Assembly (NCBI RefSeq): GCF_963924675.1
Contig: NC_089220.1
Coordinates: forward strand, 48,866,639 to 48,930,638
DNA length: 64,000 nt
Direction: 5' to 3'
From: Phocoena phocoena
Lineage: Eukaryota > Chordata > Mammalia > Artiodactyla > Phocoenidae
Shown: positions 21,311 through 33,498 of the stretch, one piece after another
How positions within the stretch are numbered: the stretch's first letter is position 1
How the letters are laid out: each line of letters opens with the position of its first letter
The notes under the pieces: model-generated
Database searches by the model: none
Told to the model about the DNA's origin: nothing
What the model saw: the letters and a program-made list of their open reading frames with translations, nothing else
Translations under genes and position numbers: made by a program

Positions 21311-22585
21311 AACCAGGAGAACATTTAATTGTTTTTGGAAGGATTAACCACTGTATGATATCATGTTTTGGAAGTCATTTTAATATCTGTGAGCTTAGTC
21401 CTTAAAGGCCTTATCAGATAAAGAGTTTATTAAGGCCTTATCAGGTATGTGGGCCCAACCTCTTATCTCTTTCCCCATTTAGTGACCATTTGAACCCAAT
21501 TCCTAATCATCATGTTTAATCCGTTCCCTCAAAATCTTCTTTCCATTGTGCCTGTATGTCAAAAAAAGGCAATTTATGAATGAAAGCCAAAATTTCCCCA
21601 GTATTTTGAAGATCTTTCTCTAGTCAAAAAATTTTAAGTTCCTTGCAACAGTGTAATTGACAAGAATAATATTATAATGGTGTCAATATACACATGTAGA
21701 TAGTAAAATGAAATCAAACATCATTAAAAAATTAGGTTTTGCAATCCAGTGTGCTCATCTTCAGAAAATGATACCATGTTCTAAAGCCTCAAAGTAACAG
21801 AAGACATCCATTATAGCAAAGAAGCATTTTTCTTTATTTCCTAAAAGCACTGAATAACAGTCTCAAAGGTATAATGGGAAAAGTGAGAGATTATGGAGAC
21901 AATACTGGTTAATGTTAAGCTTTGTGGCAGTGTGTGACTGTTTTATAAATCTGAAATGGGGCAGCGATCACTTAGAAATATCACAGGGCTACGTGATTCG
22001 TAGGGCTGGTCCTTCTTCTAATTGATAAAGTTTTCCTTAGTGTCTTTATACTTGTGTTTCTATTTTTTTACTTTGGGGGAAAAAAAAAAGGCAGAGGGGT
22101 GGAGGGAGTGAGGTGATAACCTAAACTTGCATAGATGTTAATTGAATAAGAGAGTGTCTCCAAATGTTCATGTTCCTGGATGTGAAGGTGGGAGTGTAGG
22201 CTAATAGAAGGAAGCTTAAATCTCATATGTCTTTACTTGTTATGACATTGTCCTCAAATCATCTAGATTGAATGATATCTTACACTAACTTCATATTATG
22301 CTTTATAGTTGAGAAGGTGCTTTCAAAAACATCATCTTATCCTTTGAAATAAAGAGAGGAGAGAAGTGCACAGATTAGAATGGCAATGGGTAGTTCATTA
22401 GATGTTGATAGTTTGTTGGATATTAAATGTGATGCTTATTTGTATTATTATTTAAACTAGATTGTAGTGTTTTTATTTTTGTTTTGAAGATCAAATGATA
22501 GTAGGCAAAATTTTAAAAAAATACTCCTTTACTTGGTTTCCTTTTAAATATTCAATCTTTATTTTGGTCAAATTTAAATGTCTAA
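21311..22585. other. No confident feature
   Basis: AT-rich. It holds a 27-bp-period direct repeat of AAGGCCTTATCAG (21405-21417, 21432-21444) and a short GA/G-rich stretch near 22080-22112. Confidence 0.5.
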
Positions 22586-22783
22586 TATGGCTGTACATTT
22601 TTTTTTCCAGCAGGTTTTTTTTTTAGTTTTCTTTTTTCTTTTTTAATTTTTTAAAATATTATTGAAGTATGGTTGATTTACAATGTTGTGTTAATTTCTG
22701 CTGTACAGCATAGGGACTCAGTTATACATATATATATATATTCTTTTTCATATTCTTTTCCATTATGGTTTGTCACAGGATAT

Positions 22784-23116
22784 ATTTTTTTCAATATATA
22801 AATTTATTTATTTATTTTTGGCTGAGTTGGGTCTTTGTTGCTGCGTGTGAGCTTTCTCTAGTTGTGGCGAACAGGGGCTACTCTTCGTTGCAGTGTGCAG
22901 GCTTCTCATTGTGGTGGCTTCTCTTGTTGTGGAGCACAGGCTCTAGGCACGTGGGCTCAGTAGTTGTGGCTTGCGGACTCTAGAGCATAGGCTCAGTAGT
23001 TGTGGCACACAGGCTTAGCTGCTCCATGCATGTGGGATCTTCCTGGACCAGGGCTGGAACCCATGTCCCCTGCATTGGCAGGCGGATTCTTAACCACTGC
23101 ACCACCAGGGAAGCCC
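22784..23116 (-). repeat. CHR SINE, long form, antisense, inside L1
   Basis: Ends with reversed head CACCACCAGGGAAGCCC. TSD TGTCACAGGATAT at 22771-22783 and 23117-23129. Confidence 0.95.
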
Positions 23117-23299
23117 TGTCACAGGATATTGAATATAGTTCCCTGTGCTGTACAGTAGGACCTTGTTGTTTATCAATCCTATACATAATAATTTGCCTCT
23201 GCTAATCCCAAACTCCCAATCCCAAACTCCCTCCTCTACCCTCCCCTCCTTGGGAACCACAAGTCTGTTCTCTATGTCTGTGAGTCTGTTACTTTTTCT

Positions 23300-23504
23300 T
23301 TTTTCTTTTTTTTTTTTTTTTTTTTTTTGCAGTATTCGGGCCTCTCACTGTTGCAGCCTCTCCCGTTACGGAGCACAGGCTCCGGACGCTCAGGCTCAGC
23401 GGCCATGGCTCCGCGGCATGTGGGATCCTCCCGGACCGGGGCATGAACCCACGTCCCCTGCAATGGCAGGCAGACTCCCAACCACTGTGCCACCAGGGAA
23501 GCCC
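23300..23504 (-). repeat. CHR SINE, short form, antisense, inside L1
   Basis: Poly-T of about 22 bases, GCAGTATTCGGGCCTCTCAC, ending CACCAGGGAAGCCC. Ends are approximate because the TSD is hidden in the T run. Confidence 0.92.
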
Positions 23505-23874
23505 TGTTTCTATTTCTTAGATCAGTTCATTTGTGTCATATTTTAGATTCCACATATAAATGATTTCATATGGTATTTGTCTTTCTCTTTCTGACTTACT
23601 TCGCTTAGTATGATAGTCTCTAAGTCCATCCATGGTGCTGCAAATGGCATTATTTCACTCTTTTTTATGGCTGAGTAATATTCCATTGTATATATGTGCC
23701 ACATCTTCTTTATCCATTCATATGTCGATGGACATTTAGCTTGTTTCCATGTCTTGGCTATTGTAAATAGTGCTGCTATGAACATAGGGGTGCATGTATC
23801 TTTTCAAATTATAGTTTTGTCTGGGTATATACCCAGGAGTGGAATTGCTGGATCATATAGCAACTCTATTTTTA

Positions 23875-24085
23875 GTTTTGGGTTTTTTTTAATATTTATT
23901 TATTTGGCTGTGCTGGGTCTTAGTTTCAGGAGGAGAGATCTTTGTTGCCCACATGTGGGCTTCTTTAGTTGTGGCATGTGGGCTCTTAGTTGTGGCATGT
24001 GGGATCTAGTTCCCTGACCAGGGATCGAACCTGGGCCACCTGCACTGTGAGCGCAGTCTTAAACACTGTACCACCAGTGAAGTCC
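23875..24085 (-). repeat. CHR-type SINE, diverged, antisense, inside L1
   Basis: AATATTTATTTATTTGGCTG tail and reversed head GTACCACCAGTGAAGTCC. TSD CTCTATTTTTA at 23864-23874 and 24086-24096. Confidence 0.93.
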
Positions 24086-24930
24086 CTCTATTTTTATCTT
24101 TTTGAGGAACCTCCATACTGTTTTCCATAGTGGCTGCACCAGTTTACATTCCCACCAACAGTGTAGGAGGGTCCCCTTTTCTCCACACCTTCTCCAGCAT
24201 TTGCTATCTGTAGACTTTTTGATGATGGCCGTTCTGACTGGTGTGAGGTGGTACCTCATTGTAATTTTGATTTGCATTTCTCTAATAATTAGCAACGTTG
24301 AGCATTTTTTCATGTGCCTCTTGGCCATCTGTATGTCTTCTTCGGAGAAATGCCTGTTTAGGTCTTCTGCCCTTTTTCTGATTGATTTGTTTGTTTTGTT
24401 GTTGTTGAGTTTTATTCGCTGTTTGTATATTTTGGAAATAAAGCCCTTGTTAGTCACATCATTTGCAAATATTTTCTCCCAGTCTGTAGGTTGTCTTTTC
24501 ATTTTGTTTATGGTTTCCTTTGCTATGCAAAAGTTTATAAGTTTGGCTTAGGTCCCATTTGTTTATTTTTGCTTTTATTTCTATTGCCTTGAGAGACTGA
24601 CCTTAGAAAACACTGGTACAATTTATGTCCAAGAATGTTTTGCCTGTGTTCTCTTCTAGGAGTTTTATGGTGCCTTGTCTTATAGTTAAGTCTTTAAGTC
24701 ATTTTGGGTTTATTTTTGTGTATGGTTTGAGGGTGTGTTCTAACTTCATTGATTAACATATGGCCATCCAGCTTTCCCAACACCACTTGCGGAAGAGACT
24801 GTCTTTTCCCCATTGTATATTCTTGCCTTCTTTGTTGGAGATTAATTGTCCATAGGTGTGTGGGTTTATTTCTGGGCTCTCTGTTCTGTTCCACTGACCA
24901 CTGTCTGTTTTTGTATGGCCGTACATTTTT

Positions 24931-25694
24931 AATGTGCCAATGAGTTGTGCATGTATATAATTTAAAACTTTTCTAAAAACAAAATAGGTAAGACTTTCAA
25001 GAATCCAATTTCTTAAAAATTTGGGAGTAAAAGTTGCTATCACACTGATTGTAAATTTTACTGACAAGCAGTTTTTAATATTATTATTTCCTTAGGCTAA
25101 AGAAATAAACAGAAGTATGTTAGGGATTAGCAATTTAAAGCTGTTAAGTGTCACTTTAATAATTAATTGATTTTTTCATAAATGGTTTACTAGCTCCTTT
25201 TTTTCTGTTGTTTTGTAAAGAAGTTATATTTACCTATAACAATTTTGAGAGACTTCTTGTCAAAAGAGATCTCTCTTATAACTTTACAATTTAAAATGCT
25301 GTACATTTAGAATGTAATTATCCTGTATAATATTATTTTAGCCTACTTATTTCTTCTAGCTGTTGGGTAATATTCTATTTATCCGTTCATTGTTTAGGAA
25401 GAGATTACTGCCTGTATTTTTATGTTTTGCATGATTTGTATATGTATTGTTATGCAATAAAACCACTAAAAGTCAGATGTTTTATATATTTGTACCTTTC
25501 TCCCCTTCCCTGAGCCTTTGTAACACTTTTTGTTTTCCTACTAAAAATAGCTACTTTTTGGTATCTAAGCATCAAGGGTCATCACTCCACTGAAAATGGT
25601 AGTGTAGTTTTAACAAAAAGGGGGCAGCCTTGACAAAGGCATCAAGGAGAAACAATTTCATATTGTATAAAACTGCCTCCCCTTCCCCATTGTA
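24931..25694. other. No confident feature
   Basis: AT-rich sequence with no clear repeat or coding signal. Confidence 0.5.
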
Positions 25695-26130
25695 CTAGAG
25701 TAAATAAGGCTAGCTGCTGTGACAGTCAAATCTCAAAATGTCAGTGGCTTAACATAATAAAAGTTTATTTTTGCTCTCCTGTCAAGTCTGATGAGGGTGT
25801 TCAGGGCTGGAGGACAGCTTTCAGTGTGGTCATTCAGGGTCTCCTTCCCCCATATGGCTCTAATTTTGCTAGGATCTCAGACTTCTCTGTTGGATCCTCT
25901 GCCTCCAATTGGCAAATAGGGACTGAGAAGATACAGAGAATCCCATAGGAAGTTTGCATGACAGGCCTGGAAATGGTCAATATGGTTTGCCCTTGTTTCG
26001 TTGACCGCAACTCACTCATGTGCAAGGGAGTCAGGGAACTGTGATTTAGCCGTGTGACCAGGAGGTAAAGGAAAAGCTTTTGTTGAACATGTAGTAGTCC
26101 TTGCCTAGCTAGTGAATTCTGTTACTGAGA
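25695..26130 (+). repeat. Ancient LTR-like repeat, family uncertain
   Basis: GCTGCTGTGACAGTCAAATC, TCAGTGGCTTAACATAATAA, TCATTCAGGGTCTCCTTCCC and CATGTGCAAGGGAGTCAGGG follow the order of a common placental LTR of the MaLR/ERVL type. Confidence 0.45.
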
Positions 26131-27799
26131 GGTCTCAAATGTTACATGGCTCTGGAAGGCTTGAAAGCAGACAGTGGTTATGGATGGGCATGAAAGAGGA
26201 AAAATGGACATGCAGCAGCTGAAGCGGGGGCTGAGATATACCTGTGTCCTCTGAGGGCACTTCCCAGATGCTGCAATGAGAGCGCTACTGCCATCTTTCC
26301 AGCTCTCCTTTGAATTCACTTTCCATTGCCTTTAGCATGACCTGGCCTCCACCTCTGTCAGCCAGAGAACTCATAATCAATCAATGTGGCCAATATTCAT
26401 TAGTAGGATGAAAACTGAAAACCTGAATAAGAAAATTAATGAGGCTATGGGCTCATTAAGCAAATGTATTAGTGAATAGTTTAGTGATATCTGAACTAGA
26501 TTACAATGTTGTTTTTATCCTTATGCTATGAAGGACACTTGTGCCCAGCACTGAATTTGGTAATTGGGTTGTTGGTTATTGAAAATGACATTCAAGTGTA
26601 TTGATCACCTTTTTAATCTTTGAAGCTGACTGAATGTAAATTTGATTTGATGGTTTAAATTTGAATATGTCATAAAAGGGCCTTAACCCCTTTTATAGAG
26701 ATTAAGAGAAACCTCTTCCCATTAACTTGTTTTATTTTTGTTACCATGGAGACCATAAGAGGCACAATCTTCATAAATTCATAATGCAGATGAATTAGCC
26801 TCCAAGTAATGAATGTTTGTATACATTTATTCACTTCAAATAATGTTTGAAGTGATTTACATTTATGTCAAAAATGAATATGGATTTTTTTTACTTTCTT
26901 GAGTTTCGTAAATATGCAGTCTAGGATCATAGGTTATGAATATAAAATTAATTCACTGAGATACCCACTTTATGAGTCTAAGTTATTAATTAGTTCATCA
27001 CAAAATGCCATAGCAAAAAAGCAGTTTAATGATATAAATTGCTTTTATCAACTACAGATCATTAAAATGCACAGTTATAATGAAAAGAAAATCTTATACA
27101 TAATATCAAGCTTAACATTAATACTCTGTTCTAAAGTATCTAGTATTCTATAGGATATATATTTTCTGTTCTAAATATTGGAATAATAATTATGATTTCA
27201 AAAATATGCATAAAATTGGAATCACCAAGAGTCATGAGCGAAAGTAATTTGCTGCTGCCAGTTTGGTGTTAGTAATGGTTATGAGCAGCAGTATTTACTT
27301 AACTCTCATAACAAACTCTTTGCTTGAACGGTAACATTTCCTCCCTCACCCCTAAGTAATTGTGTCTTTCTCACTGAGAGTTACGACCCTCTCAGAAATC
27401 TCTGCGAGGATTCTGGAGAGAATATGGATTTAGCCCAAATGGGTGTTATAATTCTATAAATTCATTCATCTTAGCCAGAAATGATATCTCATGTTTACGT
27501 TAATTTAAGAAGAAGAGTTCTGATATTGTCCTCAAAGAACATCCAACAAGATTCAGCATATTAGCTTGAGTTCAGATGCAGCCTCCTTCTGGGGGCAGAG
27601 GGAGGAAGCAGCAGTCTTTTTAGCTTGGTGGGGATTCCCTCTCACCAGCCTTCAACCATCCAGGCTAGAGTCATCTATCCCTTCCTAAAGCTGCTCTCCC
27701 CACTAGAGACCTACAAAATAGTTTTTCCCACAGCCAGTAATTAGCATGTAGATAGAGATGAATTTGGGGTCACTGGGGGCTGTTTTGTCTACACTTTCC
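26131..27799. other. Repeat-poor unique sequence
   Basis: No recognisable interspersed repeat or gene. Open frames here (for example 26899-27153 plus) are AT-rich and without motifs. Confidence 0.5.
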
Positions 27800-28000
27800 C
27801 AGCAGAGAAGCAGAAAAGCTTTGGAGCCTCAGTTTGTTACCTCAGCTCAGGCATTCACAAATTATGGAAACTTGGTCAAATTACTAAACTTCTCTTTTCC
27901 TCATTTTCCTATTAACGTAAAATGGGGATAATAAGAGTACTTGCTTCATAAGCAGTGGTGTGAGGGCTTGTATCTGCAAAAGCCAACTGTTAAATTTCCA
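27800..28000 (+). repeat. MIR SINE
   Basis: AAACTTGGTCAAATTACTAA, TCCTCATTTTCCTATTAACG, then AAAATGGGGATAATAAGAGT: MIR 3' half. Confidence 0.75.
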
Positions 28001-31000
28001 GGAATTTTGCACATCATTGTTAAATATAGCCCCTATTAAAAATTAAATTATATAATTTAATAATAGGTTATATTAAATCAGGTAATAAATAATCAAAACT
28101 CATCACTTCCTAACTATTTGACTACATTTTACTATTATCTATGGTTCTGAGATTATTTACATCTGTTGAATCTATATGGTGCAAATAGCATATAATGGTG
28201 AACGACTGTGAATTTCTGCCCAAGCCCTACGTTCAGTGACATCAGATTGGTAGCTTGAAATTGGCCATGGTGGCAATGTAAGTTCTCAAAATGCATTAGC
28301 CATTAGTATTTCTGAGGTGTGTGTATTTCATTTTTCACATCTCTCTTCTTTCCAACCTTTCTCCTTAAAAGGTCTCTTCTTTTCCTCTTCCCTCTTTCCC
28401 TTCCTCCACCCCCAAGCCCAAAGCAGGGGGTATGGGAAGGTATGACAGTAACTGGAAACCATTCCAGGTCCCTTTCCTTTTCCTTTCACCTCTACTGACT
28501 TGACTTTAAGCTCCGCCTGCACCAGATCACAGACAGTGTATATCTGACTTAACAGTGGATCTCCAGAACCAAGCAATGAGCCTACCCTGTAGCAGCCCTC
28601 AAATAATCCCTGCTCTGTAGATCCACCTGAGGACAAGGAGGGGGAGTGTTATAGAAGCCCTGCAGGACACACATTTGCAGTCTTCTTTCTGCTCACTCTC
28701 TCTTATGACCCTTTTGGTTCTAGAAAGTCAAAGCTATAGCTGGGAACTGCTGCTTTTCAACACTGCTGCCCTCCCCAGACCACTGCCAAGATTAACTAGA
28801 AGGGTTCTAGAAAATGTTCTAGAAAGTATATTTGATTAAATGACCTCAAGCAGCTGTAAACAGCAGTAGACTAGTCTGTGAAGAAGTATGCAGAGATAAT
28901 GACTTACTAAGGTTTTCATTTGTCCCCAGTTCTGGAAACTTCATCTTTGCCCTTCCTCCTCTATTTTATATGCCTAGTCAAGAGCTTTCCTATGTAGCAA
29001 TTGTTGTCAAATTGGCTCTGGTTTTGAGAATCAGCTATTCATCCTGTTTGTCAATTTAATGACCTGCTTTGGTTCATTTTACAGTTAAGTATCCTTCTGC
29101 CCCATGGCCTAATTCACTTTTCATTAATTTGCCTTTTAATGAAGAACTTTGAGATTTAGTTTTACCATGTCTTGGCTGCGTTCTATTTTAAATTATAGGT
29201 TACCATTTTGCCCTGATTCAAACTACCCGTAGCACCTGAATTTTGAGTTGCAGTTGAGCATGTAAAAATAGATTTGCTATGGTATAACTACCTTTAATTA
29301 TACTTTTAGTAAACAGAGTCAGTTACAGATTCCAAAATTTAGAGAACTATCCAAGGGATTTTTTTTCCTCCGAGGGATTTTTATGACTGACTTTTGCCGC
29401 AATCCTCAGTGATCTTCCTAGCGCTTTTCATGATCAAAATAGTTCAGGGTTCTGTAACTGGCTCTTTTATCTATGCCACTGGAGCTACTTTATCTAAATA
29501 CGTACACTTGTATCTTCAAATAATTGTAGATAAAAAAATGAAATTCTAAGGTAAGACCTTTCCTTTAATGACCTAGTCCCTTAAAAGTTTTTTTTTTTTA
29601 ATCGATTAAACACTTTCTCTCAAGATTTTGCTGCCCAGATCATCTTAAATAGGCCGTGGATTGGCATTAACCCACCATCTGGGGCAATTTAATAGTTACT
29701 TTTTAGGTTAAAGGTGGCCTTCTTCAGGGGCAAGTTAATTGTCTAACCAGCACCTGGTATTGTCCCAGCTGCAGAGCAGATGGTGCAGTGAGCAGAGGGC
29801 AGCTGCAGGGCCCACCCCATGGTTTCACCTGCTTGCAGGCCACAACACACTCTCTCTGTCTCTCTACTGGGGGCTCAAAAACATTCTCTTCCATCTCTGC
29901 CTCCTCAACCCCAGCAGAGTTCTGAAATAGAAACTGTCTTTTTGTGTAATAAAAGATAATGGAATGACTTCCACAAGTGTTGCAAAAAATTTCTTTGAGT
30001 TTAGGGAGGAGGCCTGGGTGAGAAGTTCCCTAAGGAACAGGTGTTAGGATGTGTTTGAATAGTGGGCCATCTGCTAGGCTGTGGCAACCTGCTGGGTGTA
30101 GCTGGCTGCCTGACACATCAGGGTGTCACTGATTAATACATCACATGTATTAACACCATGCTTGTAGGGAATGATACCCAGTGTGGTATGAAACTGAAAT
30201 TAAAATAATAGATCTGTAACCTGTTTGTTCTGCTTGGGGTGGCCTAATGTGTGATTTAAAGTATATCATACTTGAGAGTATAATAAGATTTACATTCACT
30301 TACTTAGTAAAGCTATAAAACCTGTTACTTCTTCTTTTATAACAGTAAGGTCTAATGGCATGAATCTTTCAAAATGTAAAATATCCTTCTCTACAAAATA
30401 TAATGCAATCAAGCAATATTCTACTCAAAAGCACATCTCCCAAAGATCAGATTATCTCTTTAGTAAAAGGTTCTTCCGTCCTAATCCAGAATTTTTTAGA
30501 GTATTACCAGAAGTTAATATTCTCTTTCGTGAATGTAGTATATAACCAAAGTGTATTACTTCGTCTTGACTTCCTTTGAATGACATTTCTGTCTCATAGA
30601 AGTTCTTGTTCATATTTTCAAAGGGAGTAGGTGTATAACCATTTGCAGCCATTATATAGCTTTTGAAATATGTTATGTGTTATCTGGGTGATCTGTCTGC
30701 TACTCACACATCTTTCAGACAGGCTGGCAAATTACTAGTAGCTCTCTCCATCTTGAAATACAGTTGACAGAAACTGAAGGAAACACCTTACAACTACTGG
30801 GGAAAATCTTATAATTGGGTTATAATTTTCCTCTCTGAAGGGAAAATACCATTTAGACATAAGAAATAGGCTGGGAAATATAAACTGAGCTTAGGAGCAA
30901 CTAGCTCTGTAATACATAGACAGCTTTTGGTAATCCTCAGTGAAATTAGAAAATCTCTTCTTCGTGATGGAAGTCTTACATGAAAACAGAGCACAGTTTT

Positions 31001-33450
31001 CTGTGTTTTCCTTTGTCGGATCTCTCCAGTTCTCATAGGAATTATGCAGGTAAATAGTGTGCTAATAGTCCTAGACATCAGAAGCATCATTGGTTATGTT
31101 GTTGGTTTGCGAACATCTATTGCAAGTTCCATCTCAAAACTCAAGTCATAGTCTCGGGCTTTCCTTCTCCCTCTAGCAGAGGGCACAGGATCTGGGATCA
31201 GACCCCTGGGGTTCCGGCAAGTTGAGAAGAGTGTTTTGCCCATCTATTTAAATGCTCTGTGGGCTCCAGTCTGGTCAGCCTGGACCTTAAGACACAATTG
31301 GTCTGGGCCTTCAGGAAGCAGCAACTGGGATGGAGAGAGAGGAGGGAAAGGAGAGGGAGACAGGTAACATGGGCCCAGCAACCACCATCCACGGGAAGAG
31401 CCCATCCTGATCCTGAACAGGAGGGAAGGGCAGTTCTTGCAGTCAGACCAAGTCTACAGAACGGGTGTTGGAACATTTGTGACTCCCTGCATGAATTAAA
31501 ACCCAAACTCCCCAAACTAAAGACATGCTCATCTTTATAAAGTGCAGCAATCTGCCAGTGCATCGGTGGGCTTCCTCTTGCAGCATCAACCTGTGATGAC
31601 AATCAACATTCAAGACAATTATTATTCATAAGAAGTAAAATAACATTTTAAGGATTTGTTAGCTGCTCCTTTGTTAGGTAAAGTGATTCTACAGAAATTC
31701 TACAGTGATTCTACAGAATTCATCAGGTTCACCCTGATGAAATGCAAGGATTATGAAAATTAGACAAACTAAAAATACTTCCAACAACAACAAGAAATTA
31801 AGTTTAAGATGTTGTATGCATCTAACTAAGGAGAACAGAAATCTGAGCTGTGTTCAAAGGAGGTATCTCTTAAAAAAGTAGGGGCAGATATAAAAATAGA
31901 AATTTGAGCAGTGGCTCACAGCCAATTTTATATCATTTGGGTTGAGAACAAATGGTACCATAGCATCTATCATTAGAAAAGAACATATCCTACCCAAACA
32001 GAGAATGGGAGAAAGTGATTTATGAGGTGCTTTTGAAGAAAACGTGCCTTCTGGAAAGCAAATGAGAGACAACCAATGAAACAGCTGTAAACGGTGACTA
32101 CTAAAATTCAGGAACCAGACCAATATAAATTGAAACATTAGCGTAAGATGAATAGGTAAGAAAGATACCTTAAGGTCAATACTCATCTCAGGCTCTTTGT
32201 ATTCAAATGACCATAACTAATTAAGTCTCTGCCCTTTTATTTTCCCAACATATATAAATTCCACCAATAACCTAAACTTAAAGTTATGTTGTCTTCGTAT
32301 ATTTTCAATATATTGAAGAGAAACAATAAAAAAAAAAATCACCCACTAAAAGGAGGTCTCTTAGCCACCTAGAACTTTCAAGTTTGGAAACACTGAGTCA
32401 TCTAAATTGATGTTCAAGGACATGGTAATTTTTATTAATCTGGAGGCTGGATTCTAAGGTAAAGGAGGTACCATCTACTGGCACTCACTTCTGCGGCAGC
32501 ACAAGAGTTATGTCTCTGATGTTGCATCAGCAGTTTAACATAGGAAATGCAGAGCCCATCCCTGTTTTTTGAGTAAGACCTTGGTGGCACATTTCCTGGA
32601 CAGAGTGGACATGTGATCCTTCATCACTTCCCTCATCTTCTCTTGTCTCAGCCTTCTCCTCTGCTACCACCAGCCCATGTGGCCACAGCAGAAGGAACTA
32701 GCTCCAGCAGAGAATGGGACCAAAGCTGCTTTTTGCCATAGGATCTGCCTCTACTCTTGACCTGCCTTTGGCAAGGCTCCTTCTGAAGGAGCCTGGCTGG
32801 ACCAGGGTAGCAGGTGACTCTGGACCTCCCACCCCTCTGTCATGTGTACTGGATGTGGGGAGGTGGTCATCCCAGGAGAGGAGCACATTGTTCCCTCCAT
32901 GGCTTTAAGAGGTGTTCACTTTTCCACATTTCCACTGAGAGGGGACTGCTGAGCTCAGGTACCACTGAAACCAGGGAACACACACAGCTAGCTATCAGCT
33001 GACCACCCACAGGCTTGCCATGCCCGAGAAGCCAGCATTTCTGGTTTTAAAAAAGGAATGCTGTATGCAAAATTGTTTAGCCAAGAAAAATTAGTACTGT
33101 TTCTTTCCGATTATGGAAGAAAGTGCTAGACTTCAAATGTGATAAATACATGAACTGGCCCAATCATTATTTTTTCTTAAATGACATAGGAAATTTATCC
33201 AGATTAAACTTAGTTTTCACTGGTACTTCTTTCTGTTTGGAATTTTCATAAAGAAGTGAAATTTATTTTGTACTTTATATTTATAAATGCATTTCATTAA
33301 AATTTTCAAAAGTTCCTAATATAAATGGTACCATTTTCTATAAATATAAAAAGTGTAATAAAATGATATCTCTATACATAAATACTACAAAATAACAACA
33401 GTGACAGACACCAATTAAATTAATCAAAAGAAATATAAGTATGGTAATCA
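28001..33450. other. Repeat-poor unique sequence
   Basis: Over 5 kb with no confidently recognised repeat. It includes a short poly-T at 29588-29600 and a direct-plus-inverted repeat at 31683-31741. A 134-codon minus frame (31198-31602) has no recognisable domain. Possible old unrecognised repeats cannot be excluded. Confidence 0.45.
31683..31741. repeat. Direct repeat plus hairpin
   Basis: GTGATTCTACAGAA occurs at 31683-31696 and 31705-31718. It is followed at once by TTCATCAGG / CCTGATGAA (31719-31727, 31733-31741) with a 5-nt loop. Confidence 0.95.
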
Positions 33451-33452
33451 TC

Positions 33453-33498
33453 CTTTAGTGAGATACAATATAAGATATTGTATCTTTAGTGAGATACA
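33453..33498. repeat. Direct repeat with embedded perfect hairpin
   Basis: CTTTAGTGAGATACA occurs at 33453-33467 and 33484-33498. Between and across them GATACAATAT and ATATTGTATC (33462-33471 and 33475-33484) form a perfect inverted repeat with a 3-nt spacer. Confidence 0.95.

Larger units (their letters stand above)
22604..24913 (-). repeat. L1, 5'-truncated, antisense, carrying three CHR SINEs
   Basis: The reversed 3' UTR (TATTGAAGTATGGTTGATTT near 22660) is followed by reversed ORF2 to about 24910. The TSD TATGGCTGTACATTTTT near 22587-22603 recurs with one change at 24914-24930. Removing the three SINEs leaves about 1.6 kb of L1. ORF2 C-terminal fragments are visible on the minus strand at 23543-23785 and 24059-24502, but frames are broken by SINEs and stops. 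Confidence 0.92.

Noticed and set aside
24059..24502. 147-codon minus-strand frame that looks like a protein
   Set aside because: It is the C-terminal part of L1 ORF2 within an antisense, 5'-truncated L1.
31198..31602. 134-codon minus-strand frame
   Set aside because: No start context, splice partner or domain; overlapping frames of similar length occur on the other strand.
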